Shown: positions 9,651 to 21,069, counted from the stretch's first letter. The stretch is 64,000 nt of DNA from an uncultured Cedecea sp. (GCF_947498825.1 NZ_CANMLV010000012.1:62001-126000), one strand, 5' to 3'. Numbers and translations are program-made. Notes: generated by a model not told the origin, from the sequence alone.

Positions 9651-10832
9651 ATGCCTGTTGAATCCGATTCCCACCTGAAATCGTCGAAATCATCCAGCGT
9701 CTTGCTTTTTCGCATCGCGTTTAGCGTATTTATTGTCTTCCTGACCGTTGGGCTGCCTCTGCCGGTCATTCCACTGTTTGTCCATAATGAACTTGGCTAT
9801 GGTAATACCATGGTCGGTATTGCGGTTGGCATTCAGTTTTTAGCTACTGTATTAACCCGAGGTTATGCCGGACGCCTGGCCGATCAGTTCGGCGCAAAGC
9901 GTTCCGTTATGCAAGGTATGTTTGCCTGCGGTCTGGCTGGGGGCGCTTATCTGCTGGCTGCATTATTGCCGGTGGGCCCTGAAGCCAAATTTGGCATATT
10001 AATAATAGGTCGTTTGATCCTTGGATTCGGTGAAAGCCAGTTACTGACTGGTAGCTTAACCTGGGGGCTGGGATTAGTCGGACCAGATCGTTCAGGAAAA
10101 GTGATGTCGTGGAACGGGATTGCGATTTATGGTGCGCTGGCCGTTGGTGCCCCTTTAGGTTTGATGCTAAACAACCAGTGGGGCTTTGTGGCTCTTGGTG
10201 TAACAACCTTATTGTTACCAGTGTTTGCCTTATTCTTTAACGTCACTGTCAGGTCCGTTCCGGCTCATAAAGGGTCGCGGCCTTCTCTGTTCGCTGTGAT
10301 AGGACTTATCTGGCAGCCGGGAGTGGGGCTGGCCCTGCAAGGCGTTGGTTTTGCGGTTATCGGGACTTTTGTTTCGCTCTATTTTGCCGCGAATAATTGG
10401 GCCTATGCAGGACTGACATTAACCGCATTTGGCGGTGCTTTTGTGCTGGTACGTATCTTGTTTGGCTGGATGCCTGATAGTTATGGCGGTGTCAAAGTCG
10501 CGATTTTTTCACTGCTGATTGAAACTATCGGACTGGTATTACTCTGGCAGGCCCCCGGTGCAGGTACAGCATTACTCGGTGCGGCATTAACCGGTTGTGG
10601 CTGTTCTTTGATTTTTCCGGCTCTTGGGGTTGAAGTCGTGAAACGCGTTCCCCCTCAAGTGCGTGGCACTGCCCTGGGAGGCTACGCGGCATTCCAGGAT
10701 ATTTCATACGGTTTCAGTGGCCCGGTAACCGGAATTCTCGCGACAGTGTATGGCTACTCTTCGGTCTTTTTAGCCGCCGCCATTGCGGCATTACTGGGGG
10801 GGCTTGTTACCCTGTTATGCTTCAGGAAATAA
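9651..10832 (+). CDS. yfcJ: MFS transporter YfcJ
   Basis: Twelve-helix major facilitator protein of the YfcJ/YhhS (UPF0226) type, annotated as a putative exporter; substrate unknown. The 393 residues begin with a short polar cytoplasmic tail, then alternating hydrophobic segments. The loop motif [15 protein letters not shown] after helix 2 matches the MFS motif A region. ATG at 9651 gives the E. coli length (392). It is convergent with flk and separated from it by a hairpin terminator. Confidence 0.92.
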   Translation: MPVESDSHLKSSKSSSVLLFRIAFSVFIVFLTVGLPLPVIPLFVHNELGYGNTMVGIAVGIQFLATVLTRGYAGRLADQFGAKRSVMQGMFACGLAGGAYLLAALLPVGPEAKFGILIIGRLILGFGESQLLTGSLTWGLGLVGPDRSGKVMSWNGIAIYGALAVGAPLGLMLNNQWGFVALGVTTLLLPVFALFFNVTVRSVPAHKGSRPSLFAVIGLIWQPGVGLALQGVGFAVIGTFVSLYFAANNWAYAGLTLTAFGGAFVLVRILFGWMPDSYGGVKVAIFSLLIETIGLVLLWQAPGAGTALLGAALTGCGCSLIFPALGVEVVKRVPPQVRGTALGGYAAFQDISYGFSGPVTGILATVYGYSSVFLAAAIAALLGGLVTLLCFRK

Positions 10833-10837
10833 CATTT

Positions 10838-10861
10838 ATCCCCGCATTAAGCGGGGATTTT
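10838..10861. terminator. Terminator between convergent yfcJ and flk
   Basis: 8-bp stem ATCCCCGC / GCGGGGAT with a 5-base loop, followed by T-residues on the + strand. Confidence 0.85.
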
Positions 10862-10862
10862 C

Positions 10863-11888
10863 CTAAAAAACTATCCATAACGCTAAAATAGCAACCACCA
10901 GGGCTATAATGGCTATTGAGCTACGGGTACTGATATTTTGAATCGATTCTATAGCACCAGCCCAAAAGGGGCTGATGATCGGTTTGATATCTCTGACTTC
11001 AATAACGCCAGGCTGACGTTCGGTGCGGTTAAGCAGGATTTGCGTTAAAAGATCCTGAACTTGAAGTGGCGTGAGAAGGGTCTGGGGTGTTGCCTGAAAA
11101 CGCTGCTGACTATAATCCGCTATCCATTCACGTTCCTGTTCAGTCAAGGGGGGATTCAATGCTGTCTGAACGCTCTCCAGGGTGGGGGCAGGGTGCTGGC
11201 TGAGGATATGTTGGGCCTGTAAAAAATTCGACAGGGGAGCAAACAGTTTGCCTGGAATTGGTTCTCCTGGTTTCAGACTGACCTGTTCCAGCAAATTCTG
11301 CCAAATTTGTTTACCCGATTCCCCGGTTGATGTTGCCAGCTTACTCACCAGATGATTAAGAATATTTTTCTCCACAGGTTGAAGCGGACGCTCGAGCGCG
11401 GTTGGTTCCTGGAAAGGCACAGCCTGATGCGGTGGCAGGGCTGAGCCCGGTTGATTATTTTGCAATAGCACCAGCACCGTTTTTAGCTGGGCTGGCGTTA
11501 ACTGACTCAGCGCGGTCTGACCAAACTGTTGGCGAATAAAATCGCTGACAACCTGACGGTTATTACTCTGCGGGAGTAATGCTGTTAATTGCTGAATCGT
11601 CTGACGGGTAGCTTGTGTATTTTGTACTTGGGTTAAGCGTTGATTCAGATTTTGTTCAGCAGCAGGAAAGTGCTTTGAGAGCAGGGGAGCATCCCCCTTT
11701 AACTTTAAGTCATGTTTGAGCCCCGCCCAGATGTCGGTGGGTTGTTGCTGATTTAAGGCGACAATACGCGTGATTAAGCGCTCAAGTAACGTACGTTGCA
11801 CTGCCGAAAGCGGTAATTCGCCCGCTGATTTTATCGGGGACGGAGGTTCCCCCGGGGGGCGTGGTGTAGCGTTCTGGATGGGTTGCAT
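10863..11888 (-). CDS. flk: Flagellar regulatory protein Flk
   Basis: Flk stops premature export of FlgM/late substrates during flagellar hook-basal body assembly (known from Salmonella). The 341-residue product is Pro/Gln-rich and soluble, with internally similar segments that contain QLTPAQLKTVL- and LLTPLQVQDLL-type motifs. A single hydrophobic stretch at the very C-terminus (about 322-341) indicates a tail anchor. It is slightly longer than E. coli Flk (331) and faces away from pdxB, as in E. coli. Identity is much lower than for neighbouring genes, which is normal for Flk. Confidence 0.9.
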   Translation of the reverse strand: MQPIQNATPRPPGEPPSPIKSAGELPLSAVQRTLLERLITRIVALNQQQPTDIWAGLKHDLKLKGDAPLLSKHFPAAEQNLNQRLTQVQNTQATRQTIQQLTALLPQSNNRQVVSDFIRQQFGQTALSQLTPAQLKTVLVLLQNNQPGSALPPHQAVPFQEPTALERPLQPVEKNILNHLVSKLATSTGESGKQIWQNLLEQVSLKPGEPIPGKLFAPLSNFLQAQHILSQHPAPTLESVQTALNPPLTEQEREWIADYSQQRFQATPQTLLTPLQVQDLLTQILLNRTERQPGVIEVRDIKPIISPFWAGAIESIQNISTRSSIAIIALVVAILALWIVF

Positions 11889-12011
11889 TATCCATTAATC
11901 CTTAAACTGACTTTTCAGACGACAAAACATTACCATTCAGACCATTGTCCGGAGGCAAGATTATGGCACACTATTCAGCCTTATCTTGACGATTAACAGA
12001 CAGGTAATCAC

Positions 12012-13148
12012 GTGAAGATCCTCGTTGATGAAAATATGCCCTATGCTCATGATTTATTCAGTCGTTTGGGCGAGGTTAAACGGGTTCCCGGACGACCGAT
12101 CCCAATGACAGAACTGAGTGATGCAGATGCGCTGATGGTTCGCTCAGTCACGAAAGTCAATCGCAGCTTGCTGGAAGGAAAACCGGTTAAATTTGTCGGC
12201 ACTGCGACTGCGGGTACCGATCATATTGATGAAGACTATTTACACCAGTCCGGTATCGCTTTTTCCGCTGCACCAGGCTGTAATGCGATTGCGGTGGTGG
12301 AATATGTCTTTTCTGCTCTGCTGATGCTTGCCGAGCGTGATGGTTTTACTCTGACGGATCGCACAGTCGGTATTATCGGTGTCGGTAATGTGGGTTCTCG
12401 CCTGCAGGCCCGGCTCAATGCCTGGGGTGTTAAAACCTTACTCTGCGATCCACCGCGAGCCGATCGTGGCGACAATGAAACCTTCCATTCACTCGAATCA
12501 TTGATTCAGAATGCGGACATTCTGACTTTCCACACGCCGTTATATCTTGATGGTCCTTACAAGACATTGCACCTGGCTTCTGGGGAGCTTATCCGTCGAT
12601 TAAAACCCGGTACGATTTTGATTAATGCCTGTCGGGGAGAAGTGGTAGACAATGACGCTTTGCTGCGCTGTCTGGCCCAGGGACAACAACTCAGTACGGT
12701 ACTTGATGTCTGGGAGCCGGAACCGGATCTTAATGTTGAGTTACTGAAACAGGTCGATATCGGTACCGCCCATATCGCAGGCTATACTCTGGAAGGTAAA
12801 GCGCGCGGGACGACTCAGGTATTTGAAGCCTTCAGTCAGTTTATCGGCCAGCCACAACAAATCCCCCTGGATACTCTGTTGCCGGCGGCGGATATTGGCG
12901 CTATTTCGTTAACAGGAACATTGGATCAAGCGATACTCAAAAGACTGGTCCATCTGGTGTATGATGTGCGCCGCGATGATGCTCTGCTACGCAGCGTAGC
13001 CGGGATGGCGGGTGAATTTGATAAGCTCAGAAAGCACTATGCTGAGCGTCGGGAGTGGTCATCGCTCTGTATAGCATGTAGTGATGGGAATACTGCGACC
13101 CTGCTGCAAGCATTAGGTTTTAATGCGTTTCATCAGCTTCAAAGTTAA
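12012..13148 (+). CDS. pdxB: Erythronate-4-phosphate dehydrogenase PdxB
   Basis: Second step of the DXP-dependent pyridoxal 5'-phosphate pathway, oxidising 4-phosphoerythronate. D-2-hydroxyacid dehydrogenase fold with NAD-binding [12 protein letters not shown] at about 120-131, the catalytic Arg in NACRGE and the His in [12 protein letters not shown]. The start is GTG (12012), giving [12 protein letters not shown] as in E. coli; 378 residues. First gene of the pdxB-usg-truA-dedA cluster. Confidence 0.96.
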   Translation: MKILVDENMPYAHDLFSRLGEVKRVPGRPIPMTELSDADALMVRSVTKVNRSLLEGKPVKFVGTATAGTDHIDEDYLHQSGIAFSAAPGCNAIAVVEYVFSALLMLAERDGFTLTDRTVGIIGVGNVGSRLQARLNAWGVKTLLCDPPRADRGDNETFHSLESLIQNADILTFHTPLYLDGPYKTLHLASGELIRRLKPGTILINACRGEVVDNDALLRCLAQGQQLSTVLDVWEPEPDLNVELLKQVDIGTAHIAGYTLEGKARGTTQVFEAFSQFIGQPQQIPLDTLLPAADIGAISLTGTLDQAILKRLVHLVYDVRRDDALLRSVAGMAGEFDKLRKHYAERREWSSLCIACSDGNTATLLQALGFNAFHQLQS

Positions 13149-13213
13149 GCGCTGTCTTCTTGCCCCCGGAGTGATGACTTTGGGGAGCTGTATTTATTCT
13201 GGAGTAAATCAAC

Positions 13214-14227
13214 ATGTCTGAAGGCTGGAATATTGCCATTTTAGGTGCTACCGGTGCCGTTGGCTCTGCGTTGCTTGAACTGCTGGCTGAACGCCAGTTC
13301 CCGGTCGGTGAGTTATACGCCCTGGCACGCAGTGAAAGCGCGGGTGAGAGTCTGCGTTATGAAGGTAAAACCATTAAGGTTCAGGATGCCGCAGAATTTG
13401 ACTGGACCCAGGCTCAGCTGGCTTTTTTTGTCGCCGGTGCACAAGCCTCAGCCGACTATGTTGAAGATGCAACCAATGCCGGTTGTCTGGTTATCGACTC
13501 CAGCGGCTTATTTGCCATGGAGCCTGATGTGCCGCTCGTGGTTCCGGATGTGAATCCTTTTGTCCTCAGCGAGTACCGTAATCGCTATCTGGTGGCGGTT
13601 GCCGGAAGCCTGACCAGTCAGTTATTGAATGCTTTGAAACCGCTGATTGAAGCGGGTGGTCTGTCACGTATTCAAGTAACCAACTTACTGTCAGTTTCGG
13701 CTGAGGGCAAAGCGGCAGTTGACGCTTTAGCCGGGCAAAGTGCGCGCTTGCTCAACGGTATTCCGGTTGAGGAAGAGGATTACTTTGGTCGCCAGCTGGC
13801 TTTCAACTTGTTACCCAAGGTACCCGATGCGGAAGGGAGTGTAAGCGAAGAGCGCCGTTTGGTTAACGAAGTGCGTAAAGTACTGCAGGATGAAGGATTA
13901 CCGGTTTCGGCCAGTATGATCCGCTCCCCGGTATTCTACGGTCATGCGCAAATGGTGAGTTTTGAGGCTCTGCGCCCACTGGCTGAAGAAGAGGCTCGTG
14001 ATGCCTTTGTTCAGGCTGAGGATATTGAACTTTCTGAGGCAAGTGAGTTTCCGACCCAAGTGGCGGATGCTTCAGGGCAGGTTCAGCTCTCTGTGGGATG
14101 TGTGCAGAATGACTATGGTATACCGTCTCAGATTCAGTTCTGGTCAGTGGCCGATAATGTGCGCTTTGGTGGAGCATTGATGGCGATAAAAACGGCAGAA
14201 AAACTGATCCAGGAGTATATGTACTGA
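13214..14227 (+). CDS. usg: USG-1 protein, inactive aspartate-semialdehyde dehydrogenase homologue
   Basis: Homologue of aspartate-semialdehyde dehydrogenase with the N-terminal [17 protein letters not shown] nucleotide-binding motif. Where true Asd has the catalytic Cys (NC-x-T-x-Q), this protein reads AGSLTSQLL, so the Cys is replaced. This agrees with the family view that Usg is not a dehydrogenase; its role is unknown. 337 residues. Its TGA overlaps the truA ATG by one base, so translation is coupled. Confidence 0.93.
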   Translation: MSEGWNIAILGATGAVGSALLELLAERQFPVGELYALARSESAGESLRYEGKTIKVQDAAEFDWTQAQLAFFVAGAQASADYVEDATNAGCLVIDSSGLFAMEPDVPLVVPDVNPFVLSEYRNRYLVAVAGSLTSQLLNALKPLIEAGGLSRIQVTNLLSVSAEGKAAVDALAGQSARLLNGIPVEEEDYFGRQLAFNLLPKVPDAEGSVSEERRLVNEVRKVLQDEGLPVSASMIRSPVFYGHAQMVSFEALRPLAEEEARDAFVQAEDIELSEASEFPTQVADASGQVQLSVGCVQNDYGIPSQIQFWSVADNVRFGGALMAIKTAEKLIQEYMY

Positions 14228-15042
14228 TGTCCGATGTGCTAAGCGACCGTCCGCCGTATAAAATTGCACTTGGCATTGAGTACGACGGCAGTAAATATTA
14301 CGGCTGGCAGCGTCAGAACGAAGTGCGTAGCGTGCAGGAAAAGCTGGAAAAAGCCCTTTCACAGGTTGCCAATGAACCGGTGACGGTATTTTGTGCGGGG
14401 CGTACTGACGCCGGGGTGCATGCTACCGGACAGGTGGTGCATTTTGAAACCCACGCAGAGCGGAAAGATGCCGCCTGGACAATGGGTGTTAATACCAATT
14501 TACCGGGTGATATTGCCGTACGCTGGGTAAAGCATGTGGATCAGGAATTTCATGCCCGCTTTAGTGCAACGGCTCGTCGCTATCGCTATGTGATTTTTAA
14601 CCACCGCTTACGTCCTGCCATTTTGCAGCAGGGTGTGACCCATTATCATTTACCGCTGGATGCAGACAGAATGCACCGTGCTGCCCAGAGTCTGTTAGGG
14701 GAAAATGATTTTACTTCATTCCGTGCGGTGCAGTGTCAGTCACGTACGCCATGGCGTAACCTGTCACACATTACGGTAACGCGTTTTGGTGCTTTTATCG
14801 TGGTGGAAATTAAAGCCAACGCTTTTGTGCATCATATGGTGCGCAATATTGTCGGTAGTTTGATGGAAATTGGTTGCGGCCATCAGGATGAAACCTGGAT
14901 GGCTGAATTGCTGGCGGTGAAAGATCGCACTAAAGCAGCGGCAACGGCGAAAGCCGAAGGGCTGTATCTGGTGTCGGTGGATTATCCGGAACGTTTTGCC
15001 TTGCCACAGCTACCCGCTGGGCCTCTTTTTTTAGCTGACTAA
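14227..15042 (+). CDS. truA: tRNA pseudouridine(38-40) synthase TruA
   Basis: Makes pseudouridine at positions 38, 39 and 40 of the tRNA anticodon arm. The catalytic Asp is D61 in [15 protein letters not shown]. Length 271 (E. coli 270). ATG overlaps the usg stop. dedA follows after about 24 bases. Confidence 0.97.
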   Translation: MSDVLSDRPPYKIALGIEYDGSKYYGWQRQNEVRSVQEKLEKALSQVANEPVTVFCAGRTDAGVHATGQVVHFETHAERKDAAWTMGVNTNLPGDIAVRWVKHVDQEFHARFSATARRYRYVIFNHRLRPAILQQGVTHYHLPLDADRMHRAAQSLLGENDFTSFRAVQCQSRTPWRNLSHITVTRFGAFIVVEIKANAFVHHMVRNIVGSLMEIGCGHQDETWMAELLAVKDRTKAAATAKAEGLYLVSVDYPERFALPQLPAGPLFLAD

Positions 15043-15066
15043 TTTAAGCCTGGAATCAACCCGATG

Positions 15067-15729
15067 ATGGATTTTATTTATCTTGTTATAGATTTTATTT
15101 TACATATCGATGCACATTTAGCCGAGTTAGTCGCAGAATACGGTGTTTGGGTTTACGCAATATTATTCCTGATCCTATTCTGTGAAACGGGACTTATCGT
15201 CACGCCGTTTTTGCCTGGGGACTCGTTACTCTTTGTTGCCGGTGCCATTGCGGCATTGCCGACTAATGATTTGAATGTACACTTGATGGTTGTCGTGATG
15301 ATAACGGCTGCTATCATCGGGGATGCGGTCAATTACACGATTGGTCGATTATTTGGTGAACGATTATTCAGTAATCCGAATTCAAAAATCTTCCGTCGCA
15401 GCTATCTTGATAAAACCCATGCATTTTACGAGCGTCATGGCGGAAAAACGATTATCCTTGCGCGTTTCGTGCCAATAGTGCGAACCTTTGCGCCTTTTGT
15501 CGCCGGTATGGGGCACATGAGCTATCGTCGTTTTGCATTCTATAACGTGACAGGCGCATTTATCTGGGTTTTACTGTTCACTTATGCGGGTTATCTGTTT
15601 GGAAACTTGCCGGTGATACAGGAAAACCTGAAACTCTTGATTGTCGGAATTATTGTGTTGTCGATTATGCCTGGAATAATTGAAATTATTCGCCATAAAC
15701 GCGCAGCCGCTAAGCAATCAAAATCGTAG
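15067..15729 (+). CDS. dedA: DedA-family inner membrane protein
   Basis: DedA-family membrane protein; relatives act as polyprenyl-phosphate or phospholipid flippases and maintain proton motive force. Family hallmarks are [19 protein letters not shown] (conserved acidic residue plus re-entrant loop) and [23 protein letters not shown] with the two essential Arg residues. 220 residues from the second of two adjacent ATG codons (15064 and 15067); the second gives MDFIYL, like E. coli MDLIYF. Confidence 0.94.
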   Translation: MDFIYLVIDFILHIDAHLAELVAEYGVWVYAILFLILFCETGLIVTPFLPGDSLLFVAGAIAALPTNDLNVHLMVVVMITAAIIGDAVNYTIGRLFGERLFSNPNSKIFRRSYLDKTHAFYERHGGKTIILARFVPIVRTFAPFVAGMGHMSYRRFAFYNVTGAFIWVLLFTYAGYLFGNLPVIQENLKLLIVGIIVLSIMPGIIEIIRHKRAAAKQSKS

Positions 15730-15861
15730 ATGACAGCGGTTCGAACACTTTTTTATCCAAAGTCTCGTGCCGTTGTGTTTTAATGAATCCCATTTATGGT
15801 CTGAGGCAGAGTGCTGCCTTAGAAAAACTGGCATCGACCAGGTGCGAGCAGAAGGTCATCA

Positions 15862-16782
15862 ATGAGCTGGATTGAACGAATTCTTAATAAAAGTAACATT
15901 ACTCCAACCCGTAGAGCGAACATCCCTGAAGGGGTGTGGACCAAGTGCGATAGCTGTGGGCAGGTGTTATACCGTGCTGAGCTGGAGCGCAATCTTGGTG
16001 TCTGCCCTAAGTGTGACCACCATATGCGTATGGCGTCCAGGGCTCGCCTTGCCAGCCTGTTCGATCAAGGCTCAATGGTGGAGCTGGGTAGTGAGCTTGA
16101 GCCAAAAGATGCGCTGAAGTTCAAGGACTCGAAAAAATATAAAGACAGGCTGCTTTCCGCGCAGAAAGAAACCGGTGAAAAAGACGCGCTGGTTGCCATG
16201 AAAGGTACCTTGTATGACATGCCTGTCGTCGCAGTTGCCTTTGAATTTGCCTTTATGGGCGGTTCAATGGGCTCTGTTGTCGGGGCGCGTTTTGTTCGTG
16301 CTGCTGAGCAAGCGTTGGAAGACAACTGCCCGCTGATCTGTTTTTCTGCCTCGGGCGGTGCGCGCATGCAGGAAGCGCTGATGTCACTGATGCAGATGGC
16401 AAAAACCAGTGCTGCACTGGCAAAAATGCAAGAGCAGGGTCTGCCTTATATTTCCGTGTTAACTGACCCGACTATGGGTGGTGTTTCGGCCAGTTTTGCT
16501 ATGCTGGGTGACCTGAATATTGCAGAACCTAAAGCATTAATTGGTTTTGCCGGTCCGCGTGTTATTGAGCAAACAGTCAGAGAAAAATTACCGCCGGGCT
16601 TCCAGCGTAGTGAGTTCCTGATTGAAAAGGGCGCTATCGATATGATAATCCGCCGCCCTGAAATGCGTCACAAACTGGGCTGCTTGCTGGCTAAGTTTAT
16701 GAATCTGCCAGCGCCTAATCCTGAAGCGCCGCGTGAGCCTATAGAGGTTCCGCCAGAGCCGGTTCAGGGTCCAGAGGCCTGA
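15862..16782 (+). CDS. accD: Acetyl-CoA carboxylase carboxyltransferase subunit beta
   Basis: Beta half of the carboxyltransferase that makes malonyl-CoA from acetyl-CoA and carboxybiotin. An N-terminal Cys4 zinc ribbon (C29, C32, C48, C51) is followed by the crotonase-like domain with the [21 protein letters not shown] block and the [12 protein letters not shown] oxyanion-hole region. 306 residues (E. coli 304). A hairpin terminator follows before folC. Confidence 0.97.
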   Translation: MSWIERILNKSNITPTRRANIPEGVWTKCDSCGQVLYRAELERNLGVCPKCDHHMRMASRARLASLFDQGSMVELGSELEPKDALKFKDSKKYKDRLLSAQKETGEKDALVAMKGTLYDMPVVAVAFEFAFMGGSMGSVVGARFVRAAEQALEDNCPLICFSASGGARMQEALMSLMQMAKTSAALAKMQEQGLPYISVLTDPTMGGVSASFAMLGDLNIAEPKALIGFAGPRVIEQTVREKLPPGFQRSEFLIEKGAIDMIIRRPEMRHKLGCLLAKFMNLPAPNPEAPREPIEVPPEPVQGPEA

Positions 16783-16790
16783 TTGAATAC

Positions 16791-16820
16791 AAGGGCAGGC
16801 CTTCGGGTTCTGCCCTTTTT
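16791..16820 (+). terminator. Intrinsic terminator of accD
   Basis: 8-bp stem AAGGGCAG (16791-16798) / CTGCCCTT (16810-16817) followed by Ts. Confidence 0.85.
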
Positions 16821-16906
16821 CTTGAATCCTTCCTGGTGGTATTCATAGGGACAGGCTACCGAACAGTAATTGAATATCTTCAGGGAATTGAATTAAAGCG
16901 CTTATC

Positions 16907-18175
16907 ATGGAAAAACATCCGGTTCCTCAGGCTGCGTCGTCTTTAGCGACATGGCTTCACTATCTCGAAAATCTTCACTTTACAGCGATTGAGCTGGGTC
17001 TTTCCCGGGTACATAAAGTCGCTGCTGCGATGAATGTCTTAAAGCCCGCGCCAACGGTTTTCACTGTGGCGGGAACCAATGGTAAAGGAACAACCTGCCG
17101 GGTACTTGAAACGGCACTGATGGCAGCAGGATTTAAGGTCGGTGTTTATAGCTCACCTCATCTGGTGCGTTATACGGAACGCGTGCGTATTCAGGGTAAA
17201 GAGATCCCAGAAACCAGCCATACAGCCTCTTTTGCGGTGATAGAAGCTGCCCGCGAAGACACGTCACTAACCTATTTCGAGTTCGGTACTCTTTCTGCCT
17301 TATGGTTATTTAAGCAACATGAAGTGGATGTTGTGATACTGGAAGTTGGATTAGGCGGACGACTGGATGCGACGAATATTGTCGATGCAGATGTGGCCAT
17401 CATTACCAGTATTGCACTTGATCATACTGACTGGTTGGGGCCGGACAGGGAAAGTATTGGTCGAGAGAAAGCCGGTGTGTTCAGAGAAGGAAAGCCCGCG
17501 ATAGTGGGTGAACCTGATATGCCGCAATCAATCGCGGATGTTGCCGCTGAAAAAGGGGCGGATTTATTACGCCGGGGTGTGGACTGGGACTATCAGTTAA
17601 CCGGGGCGCACTGGATCTTCCGTGATGCTCAGGGGGAGTTATCCGGATTACCGCTTCCTCTGGTCCCTCAGCCTAATGCTGCTACTGCGCTTGCCGCTTT
17701 ACGCGCCAGTCGATTAGCGGTAAGTGAAGATGCACTACGTATTGCTCTTGAGCAGGCGACATTACCCGGGCGTTTTCAGATAGTTTCTGAGTCACCTCGT
17801 GTTATTCTGGACGTCGCTCATAACCCACATGCGGCGAGTTACCTGGCCGGGCGGCTGGCAGCACTTCCCAAACAGGGGCGCGTATTTGCCGTTATCGGTA
17901 TGCTGCATGATAAAGATATTGCGGGTACGCTAGACTGTTTAGTACCTGTAGTCGATAGCTGGTATTGCGCGCCTCTGGAAGGGGCACGCGGTGCCAGCGC
18001 TGAACTGCTGGTGCAACATTTGGGGCAGGGGCGTCAATTTAATCATGTGGTTGAAGCATGGCTCGCGGCGCTGGCTGAAGCCGAAGCAGAAGATACCATC
18101 TTGGTCTGTGGTTCGTTTCACACAGTAGCCCACGTAATGGAAGAACTGGATACGAGGAAAACGGGTGGCGAGTAA
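16907..18175 (+). CDS. folC: Bifunctional folylpolyglutamate / dihydrofolate synthase FolC
   Basis: Mur-ligase-family enzyme that joins glutamate to dihydropteroate and then extends the polyglutamate tail of folates. The ATP-binding loop GTNGKGTTC is at about 56-64. The VILEVGLGGRLDATN block and the DVAHNPHA motif of the C-terminal domain are present. 422 residues, the E. coli length. The last 11 bases overlap the dedD GTG start. Confidence 0.96.
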   Translation: MEKHPVPQAASSLATWLHYLENLHFTAIELGLSRVHKVAAAMNVLKPAPTVFTVAGTNGKGTTCRVLETALMAAGFKVGVYSSPHLVRYTERVRIQGKEIPETSHTASFAVIEAAREDTSLTYFEFGTLSALWLFKQHEVDVVILEVGLGGRLDATNIVDADVAIITSIALDHTDWLGPDRESIGREKAGVFREGKPAIVGEPDMPQSIADVAAEKGADLLRRGVDWDYQLTGAHWIFRDAQGELSGLPLPLVPQPNAATALAALRASRLAVSEDALRIALEQATLPGRFQIVSESPRVILDVAHNPHAASYLAGRLAALPKQGRVFAVIGMLHDKDIAGTLDCLVPVVDSWYCAPLEGARGASAELLVQHLGQGRQFNHVVEAWLAALAEAEAEDTILVCGSFHTVAHVMEELDTRKTGGE

Positions 18176-18836
18176 GTTTCAAAATCGATTAGTAGGTACC
18201 ATTATTCTGGTTGCTCTGGGCGTCATTGTGCTGCCCGGGCTGCTTGACGGGCAAAAAAAGTATTATCAGGATGAGTTTGCCGCGATCCCGTTAGTGCCAA
18301 AACCCGGCGATAGCGATGAGCCAGATATGCTGCCGCAAGTGAATCAGGCGTTGCCAACACAGCCACCGGAGGGGGCTGGTGCTGAAGTTCTGGCGGGGAG
18401 CTCGACCCCTTCTGGTTTAAGAGACGCGGTGATGCAACCTGAGCTGGCAGTCGCAAACAATGATGTGCCTGTTTCCCGTGAACGTCCTAAACCGGTTGAA
18501 AAACCTCAGCCGAAACCGGTTGAAAATAGAACTGAAGCGCGCGTTGCTGAACCGGTTGCGAAACCTGAATCTGTGGCGGAAAAACCACCGACCGGACAGG
18601 CGTTTGTGGTGCAGGTAGGGGCATTAAAAAATGCCGATAAAGTGAATGAGATTGTCGCTAAATTGCGCCTTGCAGGCTATAAGGCGTATACCCTGCCATC
18701 AACACCAGTACAGAATTCAGTGACTCGTATTATGGTGGGGCCGGATGCCTCTAAAGAAAAACTGAATTCTTCTCTGAATGAGCTTAAATCGCTTACCGGT
18801 TTACCGGGCGCTTATGTGATGAGATATACACCTTAA
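18165..18836 (+). CDS. dedD: Cell division protein DedD (SPOR domain)
   Basis: Septal protein that binds denuded peptidoglycan. A short N-terminal cytoplasmic tail leads to one membrane helix (about 8-24, VGTIILVALGVIVLPGLL), a long Pro/Glu/Val-rich periplasmic linker with repeated KPVEKPQPKPVE-type units, and a C-terminal SPOR domain from about residue 146 (FVVQVGALKNADKV to the end). Starts with GTG inside folC. 223 residues (E. coli 220). Confidence 0.94.
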   Translation: MASKFQNRLVGTIILVALGVIVLPGLLDGQKKYYQDEFAAIPLVPKPGDSDEPDMLPQVNQALPTQPPEGAGAEVLAGSSTPSGLRDAVMQPELAVANNDVPVSRERPKPVEKPQPKPVENRTEARVAEPVAKPESVAEKPPTGQAFVVQVGALKNADKVNEIVAKLRLAGYKAYTLPSTPVQNSVTRIMVGPDASKEKLNSSLNELKSLTGLPGAYVMRYTP

Positions 18837-18872
18837 GTCAGCGTTTACGTACTCGATACGTGGTGTTTTTGG

Positions 18873-18902
18873 AATGGCGTTGAGGCTTTTTTCAACGCCA
18901 TT
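18873..18902 (+). terminator. Terminator after dedD
   Basis: 11-bp perfect stem (arms 18873-18883 and 18892-18902) followed by an AT-rich stretch. It separates dedD from the cvpA promoter. Confidence 0.75.
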
Positions 18903-18931
18903 ATTTATTTATGTAGGGGAAGGAAATCCCT

Positions 18932-18947
18932 ACGCAAACGTTTTCTT
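18932..18947 (+). promoter_or_regulatory. PurR operator of cvpA-purF
   Basis: ACGCAAACGTTTTCTT matches the PurR consensus (ACGCAAACGTTTNCNT) almost perfectly. A likely -10 box TAGAAT lies at 18955-18960, so the operator covers the -35 region. The cvpA-purF operon of E. coli is repressed by PurR with hypoxanthine or guanine. Confidence 0.9.
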
Positions 18948-19004
18948 TTTCTGTTAGAATGCGCCCGAACCGGATGTCAGGGCGATTTATCGCGAGAATA
19001 TTTC

Positions 19005-19490
19005 ATGGTCTGGATAGATTACGCCATTATTGCAGTTATCGGTTTCTCTTGCCTGGTAAGTGTCGTTCGTGGCTTCGTCAGGGAAGCGTTATCGCTAGTA
19101 ACGTGGGGATGTGCATTCTTCGTTGCCAGTCATTATTATCCTTATCTGTCAGTCTGGTTCACTGGCTTTGAAGATGAACTGATACGAAATGGAATAGCTA
19201 TTGCGCTATTGTTTATTACGACGCTTATCGTCGGTGCCATAGTGAATTATGTCATTAGTGCACTGGTAGAAAAAACCGGCCTGTCGGGTACAGACAGGGT
19301 GTTAGGAATCTGTTTTGGTGCGTTACGTGGGGTATTGATCGTCTCCGCCATTCTGTTCTTTCTTGACTCATTTACCGGCTTTTCGAAAAGCGAAGAGTGG
19401 CAGCAGTCGCAGCTTATCCCACAATTCAGTTTTATCATCAGGTGGTTTTTTGATTACCTGCAAGGCTCGTCAAGTTTCTTACCCCGCTAA
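19005..19490 (+). CDS. cvpA: Colicin V production protein CvpA
   Basis: Small inner-membrane protein first found as needed for colicin V export. Its cellular role in envelope homeostasis is poorly defined. The 161 residues have four hydrophobic segments, beginning [26 protein letters not shown]. First gene of the PurR-controlled cvpA-purF operon; purF starts 40 bases downstream. Confidence 0.95.
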   Translation: MVWIDYAIIAVIGFSCLVSVVRGFVREALSLVTWGCAFFVASHYYPYLSVWFTGFEDELIRNGIAIALLFITTLIVGAIVNYVISALVEKTGLSGTDRVLGICFGALRGVLIVSAILFFLDSFTGFSKSEEWQQSQLIPQFSFIIRWFFDYLQGSSSFLPR

Positions 19491-19530
19491 TCGTAGCGTG
19501 GGAGTTGTGGCTTAATGAGGAAAAGACAAC

Positions 19531-21048
19531 ATGTGCGGTATTGTTGGTATCGCCGGGTTTACACCGGTCAACCAGTCTATTTATGACGCCTTAACGGTGC
19601 TTCAGCATCGTGGCCAGGATGCCGCAGGCATCGTCACCATTGATTCCTTAAATTGCTTCCGACTGCGTAAAGCAAACGGTTTGGTGAGCGATGTATTTGA
19701 AGCCCGTCACATGCAGCGCCTGCAGGGGAATATGGGGATAGGCCATGTACGCTATCCGACAGCCGGTAGCTCCAGTGCTTCAGAAGCCCAGCCTTTTTAT
19801 GTTAACTCTCCTTACGGCATTACGCTTGCGCACAATGGTAACTTAACCAATGCTCACGAGCTGCGTCAGAAGCTATTTGAAGAGAAGCGTCGTCATATCA
19901 ATACGACCTCAGATTCTGAAATTCTGCTGAACATCTTTGCCAGTGAACTTGACAACTATCGTCATTACCCGCTGGAAGCGGACAATATCTTTTCTGCGGT
20001 GGCGGCAACTAACCGACAAATCCGCGGTGCCTATGCCTGTGTCGCGATGATAATCGGTCATGGTATGGTGGCTTTCCGTGACGCACACGGCATTCGTCCT
20101 CTGGTTATCGGCAAGCGTGACCTTGATGACGGCCGTACTGAGTATATGGTCGCTTCTGAAAGCGTTGCTTTAAACACGCTAGGCTTTGACTTCCTGCGTG
20201 ATATTGCCCCTGGTGAAGCCGTTTACATCACCGAAAAAGGTGAGCTGTTTAGCCGCCTGTGTGCAGATAACCCTGTCAGCAATCCTTGCCTGTTTGAGTA
20301 TGTCTATTTTGCCCGCCCGGACTCGTTTATTGACAAAATTTCTGTCTATAGCGCCCGTGTGGAAATGGGGAAAAAATTGGGGGCCAAAATAGCGCGTGAG
20401 TGGGAAGACCTGGATATCGATGTTGTTATCCCAATCCCGGAAACCTCCTGTGATATTGCCCTGGAAATTGCCCATATTCTGAATAAACCTTATCGCCAGG
20501 GCTTTGTGAAGAACCGCTACGTTGGCCGTACTTTTATTATGCCAGGCCAGCAGTTACGCCGTAAATCTGTACGCCGTAAGCTGAATGCTAACCGTGCTGA
20601 ATTCCGTGATAAGAATGTTCTGCTGGTGGATGATTCTATTGTACGTGGAACAACATCTGAGCAAATTATTGATATGGCGCGTGAAGCCGGGGCTAAAAAA
20701 GTCTACCTGGTTTCGGCTGCACCGGAGATTCGTTTCCCTAACGTCTACGGTATTGATATGCCAAGTGCCAACGAATTGATTGCTCATGGTCGTGAAGTGG
20801 ATGAAATTCGTCAGATAATCGGTGCTGATGGCCTGTTATTCCAGGATCTGGATGACCTTATCGACGCCGTTCGTCAGGAAAACCCGGATATCACAGAGTT
20901 CGAGTGTTCGGTATTTAATGGTGTTTACGTCACGAAAGATGTGGATCATAAATACCTCGAATATCTTGAGTCATTACGTAATGACGATTCTCAGGCTGTA
21001 GCGCGCCAGAATGAAGTCGAAAATTTGGAAATGCATAACGAAGGTTAA
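19531..21048 (+). CDS. purF: Amidophosphoribosyltransferase PurF
   Basis: First committed step of purine synthesis: moves the glutamine amide to PRPP. Class II glutaminase with nucleophile Cys2 exposed after Met removal (MCGIVGIAG), and a C-terminal phosphoribosyltransferase domain with the PRPP loop [16 protein letters not shown]. 505 residues. A terminator follows, ending the operon. Confidence 0.98.
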   Translation: MCGIVGIAGFTPVNQSIYDALTVLQHRGQDAAGIVTIDSLNCFRLRKANGLVSDVFEARHMQRLQGNMGIGHVRYPTAGSSSASEAQPFYVNSPYGITLAHNGNLTNAHELRQKLFEEKRRHINTTSDSEILLNIFASELDNYRHYPLEADNIFSAVAATNRQIRGAYACVAMIIGHGMVAFRDAHGIRPLVIGKRDLDDGRTEYMVASESVALNTLGFDFLRDIAPGEAVYITEKGELFSRLCADNPVSNPCLFEYVYFARPDSFIDKISVYSARVEMGKKLGAKIAREWEDLDIDVVIPIPETSCDIALEIAHILNKPYRQGFVKNRYVGRTFIMPGQQLRRKSVRRKLNANRAEFRDKNVLLVDDSIVRGTTSEQIIDMAREAGAKKVYLVSAAPEIRFPNVYGIDMPSANELIAHGREVDEIRQIIGADGLLFQDLDDLIDAVRQENPDITEFECSVFNGVYVTKDVDHKYLEYLESLRNDDSQAVARQNEVENLEMHNEG

Positions 21049-21069
21049 TTGTTATGTGGTTTCACTCAG

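Noticed and set aside
18481-18600. Repetitive Pro/Lys/Glu codons in dedD as a tandem DNA repeat
   Set aside because: It is the normal low-complexity periplasmic linker of DedD, only loosely repeated at DNA level.
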